This document shows, piece by piece, positions 37,701 to 50,300 of a stretch of 64,000 nucleotides of DNA. Below the pieces are notes generated by a model that worked only from the letters and a program-made list of their open reading frames with translations, searched no databases and was not told where the DNA came from. Position 1 is the stretch's first letter. Every line of letters begins with the position of its first letter. Source of the DNA: Maylandia zebra (Eukaryota; Chordata; Actinopteri; Cichliformes; Cichlidae); NCBI RefSeq assembly GCF_041146795.1, contig NC_135172.1, positions 16,317,123 to 16,381,122 of the forward strand, written 5' to 3'. The translations under genes were made by a program, and so were the position numbers.

Positions 37701-40700
37701 TATTGATTTTTTAAAAATGTTTTAGTCTTTGAGCACCTTTGTTTCCTGGCATAGTTTACTTGCCTGGTTTTGAATTTACAGAGCAACAGAAACATTTCAG
37801 TTTTTAATACTGAATGACTTAATGAGGTTTTGACCCGTGTGTGACTAAAAAGCGTCAGCTAATCGAGTGGCAGCAAATCATGTCCTGAAATGCTCAGCAC
37901 GACCTGCTCAACTTCAAACTGAGCAGAAAAGAGAAAGAAAGAAGATTTAAGTGGCTTTTGATGTGGGATGTTTGTTTGTTGGTGCTTGTCGGGCAGGTCT
38001 GATGACTTCAGAAGCTGCTGGGATTTTCCCCACACAACCATCTCTATGGTTTAAGGGAAAATATCTAGCCAGCTGCAGTTCTCAAGGTGAAAAAGCTTTG
38101 TTGATGTCACAGGTGGGAGGAGAATGGCCAGAGTGCTCTGAGTTGACAGGAAGTCAACAGTAACTCAAATAACCACTGGAGTGTAAAAGAGCACTTCTGA
38201 ACACAGCGAGGGATAACAACTGTAAACGCTTATGGAGCCACCGCATGTGATGAATTCTAACTCTTTTACTAATCACTGATTTCATGCAGAGTACAAGGCT
38301 ACACATAAAGCAGGATGTCTTTGGATTAAATGACATTAATTTAAAAACAATGTTTGTCATGAATATGAACAGATGTTAATGATATTTAAATTAAGGTAAC
38401 ACGGAAAATAATATAATAGGACCTTTTATATTTGCTGTACTCAACTATGCAATGTGTGTTATAAGCCAAGTTAATTAATATTAACTATATTTTATTAAAC
38501 ATGTGGGTAGTGAGCTGTATGTGTCTGAGTTTAGAAGAGAAGAAAAATGGTCCCATCCGTTTTTTTGGTTCTTCCTGTGAAATGGGAGTTTTTCTTCCCT
38601 ACTCTCGCCAAATGTTTGCTCATAGGGGGTCGTCTGATTGTTGGGATTTTTCTGTTGGATTGTAGAGTCTTTAACATATAATACAAAGCTCCTTGAGGCG
38701 ACTGTTTTTGTGATTTGACCTTGACTTTCATTGTTAGTGCCCAAGGTCAAAAGGTTTCACGAAACCATATCCAGTATTATATAATATGAAAGGCCATTGA
38801 GGGAGCGATACAATGCACTTTTTGTTTGTTCAATACGAAACCGTACGTCATCAACATAAGATGACGCCATAACAGGCTGATGTCAGCATGTTGTAATAAA
38901 ACATCATAAAACATCAAAGGTTTTATGGGGGGAGTTGCGTGTTCTTCTTTTCTGTCTCTGTTTCCACTTTCTCCACCAAATAAAGGCAGAAATTAATAAA
39001 TATTTAAACGCCCTAAGTATAGGATTTTGATTTTCTGACACAGAAGTTAAATTCAGTGACCATGTGTTGTGTGTGTGTCTCACCGGGGCTCTGGGCCAGC
39101 TCAGCAGTGTCAGGCCCGGGTATGGGGACCCTACGAGTCGGAGTCGGGGGGTCAGCTTGCGGCTTCTTCAGGGTGACAGTGGATGGTTTGGGTGAAACTG
39201 GTGGCTTCAGAGACTTCCTAGCTTCCATCCACTCACAGCTCTCCTTGTTGGTCTCCGTCCTCTCGGAGATCTCAGACACCGGCCTCCGCCTCAGGATCAC
39301 GCCGCCGTTCTGCTGCGGCTCGCTTTCAATTTTACGGCAGCTATCTATTTGACTGATAGGAGAATCTGATTGGTTATTGCTTTGAATGAGATGCTCCGTG
39401 TGCTCAGTCGTGCGTGGCCTCCTGCGTATGGTGTCAGAGCCAGTAGTCGTGGTAACAACCGTGGTAGACACAGATGCAGGAGCTTCAGAGTCCGCGGCCA
39501 CAGGACGCGGCTTCCTCCGGAGCGTCGCTGTGCCGTCTGTGATCTCTGATGCTGAGGTGAGCACGGTGGAGCGGGGCCGAGGCTCGGGGCGTCGCGGGAC
39601 CGGTTGCTGAGGTAATTGGTCAGACTGATCTCCAGGGAGGCCTTCGGGTCCACTGATGGTCCTGCGGCGATTTAAAACATCATCTTCTTCAGATCCGAGA
39701 CCTCCTGCGCCTGCCTGGCGACGAAGAAGCGGCGGACTCACCTGTAGATCACATCACTGTTAGACATGTAGCCCAAAAAACTCATACATTTGACTCTCAC
39801 AGTCACTGTCACCCACCTGCAGGTAGTTCGTGCTGCTTCCCAGATTCTTCGGCAGCGTTTTGGTTCCACTCACGATGGATGTTTCCAGCATGGCCGCGAG
39901 GCTGCGAACACTCCCAGAAGCTCCGTCTGACCTCTCCAAGCCTGCTGACTCCTGAGCCCTTAAAGCAGCTCCCAGGCTGCCGCAGTCACTAGCTCGCCGC
40001 TCTCGATAGGTTGGCAGCCCGAGCAGTCCCTCCACCTGCCCCTCGCCCTCCCCGTCACCCCCGGTAATGGAAGAACAGGACCGTTTAGGAGGTGTTGGGG
40101 GCCGACCTTTCCTACGCGGGCGAAGGGTAACAGATGATTGGCTGCGGTTAACAGTGACATCATTAGCGGCAGCGGTATGTGAAGAGCTGCTGCGGCACAC
40201 GGTGGCATATCTAGAGTCTGATTCCGAGCCAATTAGACTGTGAGTTCTCCGTCGCTCTTCCTCCACGTTGGGCAGCCTCAGCAGAGGTACTGCCGAGTCT
40301 GCTGTCGACTGCTGGGTGGATGGCCGCGGCCGAGCCCTGGGGGAAGCCTGCTGGGTCCGAGTGTGCGGGGGCGTTTGCGGTGGGGTTTGAGTCGGTGTGT
40401 GGGGAGGGGTCTGTGTGTGTGCGAGACCTGGGCGAGGTTTGGCCCGAGGGCTGGGCACCCCGTCCCTCTGCTTCCTCGCCTCTTTCCGCAGCTCTGATGT
40501 AGTGCTGCCGCCTGGGCTGGATGGAGGTGTAGAGGGGCTCTGAGGAGGCTCGGAGCCACTTTCTCCTCTCTGAAGCTCCTTCAGCCGCTTCACTCCCAAC
40601 ATTATCTTCTTCTGATGACCTGAGGGGGGGGCAGGAGTGCGGGGCAAAACAGAGGATTGTGAGAAGAGAATAAGCTATATTTACACTGCAAAGCTAGGAG

Positions 40701-41327
40701 AGAGTGGCATTTCTGCATAAAAGCCACCATGAAATACAAATTTACATTTTCTTGAAAACTGCAAATCTTTAATGGCAACCTCATTCTGCGCTAGTCATGC
40801 AGATTAAAACTAACCCAAAGGTTTTGGAACAATTCCAAAAAGTTGAATAATAATTACATCTCTGTATAGGTTTGTTTTGTTTTTTAACAGTATTATCCAA
40901 GTAGGATCTGATATCCTTGTGTTGTTCCCACATCATCATCATCATCATGGACATTATGAACAATGCTGGGCATCCTCTGCACACGGCCATAAACAACCAG
41001 AAGAGTCTGTTCAGTGACAGGTTGCTTCTCCCAAAGACAAGAACTAACAGACTTAAAAACTCCTTTGTCCCACACACCATCAAACTGTTTAACTCCTCTC
41101 TGGAGGGGAGAGGGAGGGGAAACAGGAGGACAAAGGAGGGGGGAACAACTAAGCTGTAGTGCCTCTTCACCTCACTGTACAATACCTTGTGCAATACTTT
41201 TTGTAAATAGTCAACAGTGCAATAGACTCAATACTTGAAATGTGCAATTCACTTGTATTTTTATTTTTTATTCCTATTTATTCTATTTATCCCCTTTGTA
41301 TATTTTATTTATATTTGTCGCTGTATT

Positions 41328-41377
<50 letters not shown>

Positions 41378-44300
41378 ACAATTCTGTAACTGTAACTTCG
41401 GTCGTTGCTGTGCTTTTTTTGGAAGTCGAATTTCCCAGAGGAACCCACCCGAGGGATTAATAAAGTTCTATCTTATCTTATCTTATCTTAAATGTTGTTC
41501 CAGGTTCAACATTGCAAGTGACCAATGACATTGTTGTGATGTCATACTTTTGCGCCTTAAAAAAAATCTACTTAACTTGCAAGAAACCGCCTCTGTCCGC
41601 CAATCCAGCAATTTGAATTCGCTGCATTTCAGGATACTGTTCTTTAATACATGGTAAGCATTATACATATTGTCCTTGCAGCATTGGAATTTCATAAATG
41701 AATTAATCGCTTGGCTTGCAAAAGTTATTGTGTTATTGGTGGGACCGTTGCTAAGCAGCACTCCCACTCTATGTTATGTCCAAATTCTTCCAGTAGCATA
41801 ATTCTGGTTCATATCCTGCCCTGCACCGTTTGAAACGTCTAAACATTAAAATGACTGGCTCATGTGCACGCTGGCAGCCACACGCAAACATGGCGTTAGT
41901 GCGGAAGCTCTTCACGGTTTTTGACAAACTAAACCACAAAAACACTTGTAACATCCAACTTGCTCAGACATTTAAATCAACCTCACACAGAGCTCAGAGC
42001 CAGCCACAAGCCAGCAGCCTCGGTATGAGCAAAGGATCACTGCAGTTAAGAGGCAAATTACAGAGAAGAGGTTGAAGTCCTGTTATCTTGTTTTGTCATA
42101 TGTAAAAGTCTCGAGCCACCCCTCAAACTTTTGTTTAATAATTTATTTTATTATTAAAATAATATTTTACATTGTAGAAAAGTTGGTTTTTTTGCTTGTA
42201 TATGCTGAAAGCTATAGATTACAGCAAGAAAACTGGCAAAAATCTGTTCAATAGACTTCCATTATAATTTGATAAAGGATTTTTGGAGACAAGCAGAAGC
42301 AACCTGTGTTTTTATCTTTCTTCACTGACCACATTTTTCACACTAAAAACACAAATTTTGTGGAGCTACTTCTTGGGACTGTCACATTTTTTAAAGGAGG
42401 TAGATACGATTTACAGATTGGCAGCGAGAGCAGTGCCGAGACGATTTTTACATTTGTTTTGACAGCTGGTTACAATGAGTCACACAGAGCGTCTTCACCA
42501 GGTGCAAACAATAGACACTTAACAGGCTGAAGATGATGGGGCGCATAATCGTCTGTTATCGCTTTATTGGTTCATTTGAATCTCAACGTTCCCTCTGTGA
42601 TGCGTTTATACCTTTGTTCACATTAAATTCTTGTATCTCTCACACACAAATGGTTACACGTGATTATAGAGAACAGCTTGAAATGCGCTTCGACACATTT
42701 TAGCCAATTTAAAGCAATTGATCCATCTGTCTGTTCATATCTACGCAATTTCTAAACAACAAACACAGAACAAAGACACTAAGAGCGGCTAACAGGAACC
42801 CGGCTTCCTAATGAAGGGTCGCACTTTTCTATAGAACTTGTGTTATAATATATTGCCTATAATCTTAATAATGACGTTTTATCTTACCGAGCTTAGTGAT
42901 GCCAATCTCTCGCAGATCTTCAAGGCTGATGTCCGAGACAAAGTCAATGTTCTCATAACCATTCTGCACGAGTACCTGGTAGTACTGACTAAGGCCCAGG
43001 TGAGACAGCCAGTCTGCCAGATTAGCCTTGATTAAACACAAAGACAGACAGACACAGGCACAGTTATGATGCTGCGTGAGCTGGATGCGTCTGTGCTCTT
43101 GTGTTCGTCCGACCTCCTTATTCTAGATTGTATGCAGCAGCTAACATCCTTACAGGCTTGTGGTCGGGCAGCCAGTCTGTGGAGGGCAGCTTGCTGATCT
43201 CTGATATTAACTTCTTTCGATGTCCGGGCTTCATGACCCCAATTGCCGTCAGATCCTTCAACGCAAAGCACACTCAGTCACATCATGAACTCACCACCTC
43301 TACTGGAGGTGTTTTTATTTTCATTTCTATTCAAATGTGAGCAGTTTTTACAGGCAACTCGGACATTTGCACACGTGATATGCCTTCGGGAATATTTTGG
43401 CTTTGGATAATCTCTGATGAGTGTCGCCTGTCCTTTGGGGACGTTTACATCATAGCACTGTGTTTGCTTCAGCGCACACATACACACACACAATCACATT
43501 AAAAACCACATTCAAGGACAAACACAGAGTAGTGTTTACAGCACAGACTGGAACACGCGGCCATGTGTGAACACAGGTATGTAAATGAAGCAGACGGAGC
43601 ATGAGAAGTGACTGGTTGAGGCTCAGGACTCACACCGGGGGGTCAGGTGACAGAGACAGGAGGGTCATGATGACATCATCCAGGTCAGTGGGGAGCTGAT
43701 TTTTGATAGCTGTGCTGGGCGGAGCCTTGACAGACAAGGGGCGGGACGTGAGGGGGTCAGGGGTCATGACCTTACCTCAGGGGTCATGCGGCTAATGGTG
43801 TCTAGATCATATCCCGCGGTGAGGAAGTGGGTGGTGTAGAACTGCAGCTGAAACTCACCCAGCCACGCCACTACTGCCTGCTTCTAGAACAGAGAACACA
43901 GAGCGCTACTGCCTGCTTCTAGAAGAGTCCACAGGCCTCTTCTAGAGCCCGCTCTACAACACAGGAGAGAGGACTGTTCTAGAAGACAGCACAGAAACAT
44001 CTAAGGAAATTCCCAAACGGAGCCCTAGCCAGCAAGGAAACTGAACCTACTCTGGAACACATGAAGGGGAGCCGTTCTAACTAAAAAGGGAATAAAACAC
44101 AAGAAGAATAATCCCTCCAATTATTCAAACTCTGCCTGAAATGACTTCAAGACTGTCAGGAATAATAATAATAATAATAGTTTTTCCAAATAATGTTTCA
44201 CTCCCACACAGTGCTCTTGGTTATCCTCTAGGGTTTGTACAAAGAGTAAGACACATTCTGGATAACAGATTACAAAGTAAGTGCAAATATAAGATGCCTG

Positions 44301-47300
44301 CTTGCTCCTAGTGTTAATTAGCCTCTTACGTTTTGAGATCTCTGCCACTGAGCTACATCCCACCATCATCTCAATTCATACTTTTCAGTCACATGACTGT
44401 TGCAGAGCACTACAGGGCAAAACACTGTCCCCGGGCAGGTCAATTAACAAATAGAAATACATAAAAGCATATCTTCAGTAAGCAAATTATACTCATACAA
44501 ATATGTGGTTCCCTTTAGGGGTCGCCACACTGAATCATCTCACCCTGTCCTTAGCATTCTGTGTCACCCTAACCCTCCTCATGTCCTTCTTCACCTCATC
44601 CATGAACTTACTCTGTGTTCCTTCTCCTTTCCTCCTGCCTGGCAGCTCCATCTTCGACATCCTTTGTCCAACATACCCACTATCTCAGCCTTGTCTCTCT
44701 ATCTTTGGCTCCAAGATGATCAACCTGAGCTGGCCCCCTCCATTCTGGTCAAAAACCTTGAAGTCTGGCACCTGTCTTTTTGTTATCCACATTATACGTC
44801 ACAGCGGGTCTCACTACTTCCCTGTAAGCCTTCAATTTTACTCACCCTTCTAGCCTTTTGCCAAAAGCATCTTTATGAGATTTCCTTCATTTTTTTCATC
44901 TTCAGTGACCATCGTTAAACCAGACCTGCATCTAGTATGAAAATTTAATGTTTAACCTTGCAAATATTTCACATAGCCCTCCCTGTTGATCTGGACTTAG
45001 GTACCAGTACCTGGTTTGTGGGTGGATTAAATGAGGGCTCATCCGGGAGTTGAACCCGGGACCTCTCGCACCCGAAGCGAGAATCATACCCCTAGACCAA
45101 TGAGCCAGTTATAATAATGGGCCCTCAGTTTCAGAATAACTATATACAACATTACTGGTTTCAAGGCAATAATATGTTTATATAACATAAATCTTTTCAT
45201 AACCTATTTCCATTTTCCAGTGTGCCAGATTGGAGTCTTTGCCTGCTGATTCTAGCCCTCGGGCATTTAAAAAAAACTCACAAACACAACAAAACAGATC
45301 GACTGGCCCTAAAAAGAAAGCCCCACAAGGATTACTACGTGCTCTGCTGCTGGTTAATTAGAGCTGGGCAAACTGTTCACAACATGAATATATCTTCATT
45401 CCCCTTCCTTGTATTTAGCGATGACGGAAGTCTTCGTGCTAGAGATCTCAAAACTCTAAGCACCTGATGTTGTGACACTACACCCTTCCAGGGGATTTGG
45501 GGTTAAATAAACCATTAGGGGTCTAACAAAATAATCTTCTTTAAATCACTGGTAAATATGTGTTATATTTTCAGCGCTGTACATGTTATAGAGCGCTGCG
45601 TGAGGTCAGTGAGTGAGGAAACGCTAGGACGCAGCACGCAGATCAGCCCTGAGCTCCACAGAACACGCAGCACTGCCAGCAGCATGTGGGTGTCTCAGTG
45701 CGGTGTGAGGGCAGGGGAGGGAGGGAAAAGGGAGAGGGAAAGGGGAGAGGGACAGAAGGCAAGACAGCAACTGACTCCTCGATGTGTCTGTCACTCTGCC
45801 TGTCTCCATGGTGACACACTCGCATGCCCAGCCTCAGCGTGCCATCTTTTCAGGTGCAACACAACCACCGTGTTTCCCACTGAAACCCCACCATTGCAGA
45901 CGTTCTTTCTGCTACTTGAGAAGAACCAGAAGCAAACGGAAAAATGGAAGCACCAGAATGAATCAATCCACCGGGAAAAAAAAGAAAAAAAAAAAGAAGA
46001 TACAACTCACTTTCCCATCATCCTCTTCGGCCTTCCGTTCAAACGAGCGCTGCTCGTGAACCGTGCTGCTGGAAGAGCCTTAAGGTTTAAGTGATAAAGA
46101 AAGGCAAAGAGAAAGGACAAAGAATAAATCACATTACTCTCAACAATTTTCATTTCTCTGTTAATTACACCTTAAAGCTAGCTGTTTACAAAACACCCGC
46201 CTATTTATTATTTCTATTGAGTTGTTTAAGAAATTAACGGCTTCATGTGAAATCGTGGTCCTTTGAAATCTACCATCACTAAACAGCTGTTCTAGGAAAT
46301 TAACTGTACTTCAAAGAAACCGAAAAAAGATCAGAAACAGTAACTTATCTCATAATTGTTTGCTTTTCAAAACGCTGCAAAGCCAAGAAATGATATTATG
46401 TGGTGATCTAAAGGATTCTTATGTGGGAGAAGCGCAGGAGAAAGGAAACCATGCCAGATTCCCACTGCCTATGGAGCCCTTCTTAACAGCTTTCATACTT
46501 GGCTGGCTCGGCAGCGCTGTTTTAGCACTACACTTCCCACATAACACTTAAACCAGTAGAATGACAGCGGATTAAACATGCTAATTTATGGGCTTCTTTT
46601 AAAGTGAGATTAGTAAAACAGCTACAGCTACAAAGTGCCCAAATTTAAGTGGGAGTCTTGAGACACTGTGAAAGCGTCTACACCATGAACTGTACGTGCA
46701 CATTAATACAGAACATTTGCTTCAATGCTACGCTAGTCTTTGTAGCCCCAAGTGAACACTCACCTGCTGTAATGCAGACCTGCAAACAGCTTGTAACAAA
46801 TAAGGTTTGTAAGCTGGTTCAAATCCAAAACAACCATTAAAGTTTTGACTGTAAAATTAACGTGTCTGAAGTTAAAACTTCCCAAATATATCAACCCTGT
46901 AACGCCTGTAAGTCCATCTTCTTTCATACAAGACCGCTACATCATCAGTGTTATTTGAATGCATTGAATCCGACACATGCAGTGCTACTGTGAGGAATGA
47001 AGTCCACAAAAATACTGATGTAGCAGAAGTGAAAAGCATACCAATCGAATTTCATATGTGCAAAAAATCCCCCAAATTTCACCTTTCTGGCAACTATTTC
47101 ATGCTTCATGGAGTTAGCAGAACTAATTTTTTATTCATGTTGATTCTTTTATGTAAAAATATGAGGCTCCAATAAAAAGATAGACGTTTCTGATTAAAAA
47201 ACGCCCAAGGCCAAGTGAATTTAATTCCTTCTTTAAAATCTGTATTACTCACTTTGTAAGAGATGGTCTGATGAGATCTCTAATCTGCATGACAACATCA

Positions 47301-50300
47301 ACATCTGTCTATGGTTCAGTTTTTAGTGCTGTATCGCAGCTAGTTTTTATCAGAGAGATGATATCAGGGATCACTGGGTAGCCAAAACTACTTACTCAAA
47401 CACAAGATCAATATTATTGATCGATACTGGCCATTTACTGGCATTAACCAGCAGTAATCACGGCTGAGAAACTAAAATGAAAAAAGAAGCGATAAGCGAA
47501 AGGTATAGTTTGTCCACCAGAGGGCGCTCTGCAGCTGATCCAAGCGGAGCGAGAATGTGTAAACAAATAAACATAACAAATGTCAGGGACGTCTGTTTGT
47601 GATTGTGTGTCTAAAAGAAAAGAAGACATTTCATTTTTAAATCACCAAATATCAGCATCAGTATCGGTGTCGGTATCGCAAAATAACTATGAGACACAAA
47701 GAGCGTAACATTTTAGCTTCACACTTGCAATACTAATCGATCAAAACTGACAAACTAAGTGTTTCCTCTGCAAAATAAATGTATTTCACGCTCACAGGAA
47801 CGTTAGATATGTAAATTAATAGTTTTAAGCTGGTAGTTTAACGTAATCTGTTGAATTTCTTTGAGCAGTTTTTTTATTCTGCTTATTGCAAGCAAACCTC
47901 TGCGGCTACAGCTAGAGCTCTGACTCAGGAGAACAAGAAAGAATCCATGACATCCCAAGAAGCCATGTCCCCGGCTGCTTACAGCAGCTTTTTAGAAATG
48001 AAGAATAACTTGAAATACTCTTCTAAAAGGACCGAGACTGGAAATGCTGCTTGTGTCTGATATGAACAGACATGTGGTCTTTAGAGGGCCAGGCTGAAGA
48101 ATAAAAAGTGATTCACATAAGCAATCAAAACAAGCTCCGAGGCGCTTGTTGTACTTGTGAACACTGCCTTGATCATTTTTAATTGTCATCACTTACAGAC
48201 AAAAGCAGGTTTTTTTTCCAAATTAACTGATCGCACGCGTTTTCTTTCAAGCAGGCAGAGACAAACTTTGTCATCTGTGCTTAAATCACTGCAGCAGCAC
48301 ACTTAAATTAAAGCTGACACGAATGAACACTTCAAATACAGACGGCGATATCGCGCTACGCTGTGTTTGTATGAGTGTGTGTGCTTACTTGCTGACTGCT
48401 CCACAGACTGCGACTGCTCCAAGAGATGCTCCTTGGCTTTTACCGACTGAGACAGCACAGTGGCCAGGAGCTGAAACACAAAAACACACACAGATATGCT
48501 CATATGTACACACACACGCTCACATTGAGAAACATTTACTCAAGCATAATCGTTCAAATCCCAGAGGTGGTCGGTGACTCAGCTCAGTACTCAGCACTCT
48601 GCCTCCTGTATGTCCTACAATTTTCTGGTACAGCAGAAATACCAGCAAGACATTTCTTAAATGCAAGACACTAAAAAAACAGGAAATACACATTTTATAC
48701 CAACTGTTAAAATATCATTTAGTATGTGCTGAACAGCAGGATGTACAGAAAGGAAAAGCACAACAGATGTTTATGCTAAGAATTAGTTTCCTAGATCTTG
48801 TCCACATGCGGTTGATGTAATTTAATACAGTGGGCGACACATTTAAGTGCAGCTTTAAGGGAAACTAGCTTGAAATCAGACTCAAAATCATGGCCGGTTA
48901 CCTTTAACTGTGCAGTTAAAAAATAGTGGTGCAGTGCTGCTTGCTAAAGCTGCTACTATAGTGGCAGGCTGACACACAAGTAGCACTCTATAACTGAGCA
49001 TCCTGATAAGCTGTAGTTGGTGTCACGTTCTCTGATGTGTTCATCAGTATGAATGTGGGTGTTAGATAGAAAGCACTTTCTTAAAAAAATCTTGTACTAA
49101 TGAGTGAATGAGGCAAGAACCAGTGCATTTAGCATTTACAATCAAATATTAGACTGACGCTATGTTAATAGTTCATCTGTGCCTGCAGCTTCGTCTCCAT
49201 CTGCCTGTCCCTCACATCATGCTCCCTGGATTTGTCCCTTTCTCTCTCTCCCCTTCACTTACTCTCCAGTGTGGTAAAATAACACATGAATTAATAATGA
49301 GCTGTCAAAGGGTGAATGTCATACAGTCCCGTAGAAAAACAAGAACACCCAATGACTCAGTGGCTTGCACAACCACATTTAGCAGCATTAATTTGAAGTA
49401 ATCGCTTTCCGTGGGACTTTATCGCTCCCTCGTTTCATTGTGGAGGAATTATGTCCCACTCTTCTTATAGCGTTGCTTCATTTCTTTGAGGTTTGTGAGC
49501 ATTTATTTATGCAAAGCTCTCTTAAGGTCCCACCTCAGCATTTCAATGAGGCTGAAGTCTAGACTTTGACTGGACCACTGCACCTTGTGTTTTTTCTTTT
49601 TAAGGTATCCTGTGTGCCTGGGATCACTGTCCCGTTGAATGACCCACTATCAGCCCAGCATTAGCTGTCAGACAGATGGTCTTGATTCTAGAAGACTTTG
49701 GTATAAAGAGGAGTTCGTGATTACTTAGTGGCTATTAGGTTCCCAGAACCTGTGGCTGCAAGCGAAGCCCAAATCATTCCCTGTCCACCACCGTGCTGCC
49801 AGTTGGTACGAGGTGTTTGTGCTGATTTGCTGTGTTTGGTCACTTTTAGTCTCATCTGTCCAAAATGCATTGTTCCAAAAGTCTTGTGCTTTGTTCAGAT
49901 GATGAACTTTGCAATCCTAACCTGTGCTGCCATGTTCTTCTTAGAGAGAACAGGCAACCCCGTCCAAACAATTCATACTCGTTAAGTCCTTGCTGTACTT
50001 ATACGCTATCACATTTAGAAGATTTTCGGAAAACTTGACTTGAGGTCAAAGTCACTGAGATCAAACATGTCTAAGATTTTTAGTAGATACTCCTATGGTA
50101 TCAATTTGAAGCTCCTACGTTGCTTCGTTCTCGAGTTATCGCATTCACAAACCTCCGTGTCCACGTCAAAGAAAATCTACTCTGGAAAATAACTGAAACT
50201 AAAATCGAATAAAAAAACAAAAAGTCATAATGAAATAGAAATAAAAACTAACTGAAAACACAAAACTATAATAACTCTGGTTCACAAAGACCAAAAATTG

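Noticed and set aside
39760..39816. Extension of the large caskin1 exon to a stop at 39760
   Set aside because: A consensus donor (cag|gtgggt) at 39817/39816 and an in-phase next exon matching the family show that this is intron; the extension would appear only on intron retention.
44503..44918. Two overlapping plus-strand frames of 116 and 137 codons
   Set aside because: The DNA matches a LINE read on the opposite strand; no protein family is recognised in the plus frames.
45558..46094. A 178-codon plus-strand frame
   Set aside because: It lies mostly in an intron, runs through poly-A, and overlaps caskin1 exon 46011-46078 in antisense; no domain is visible.
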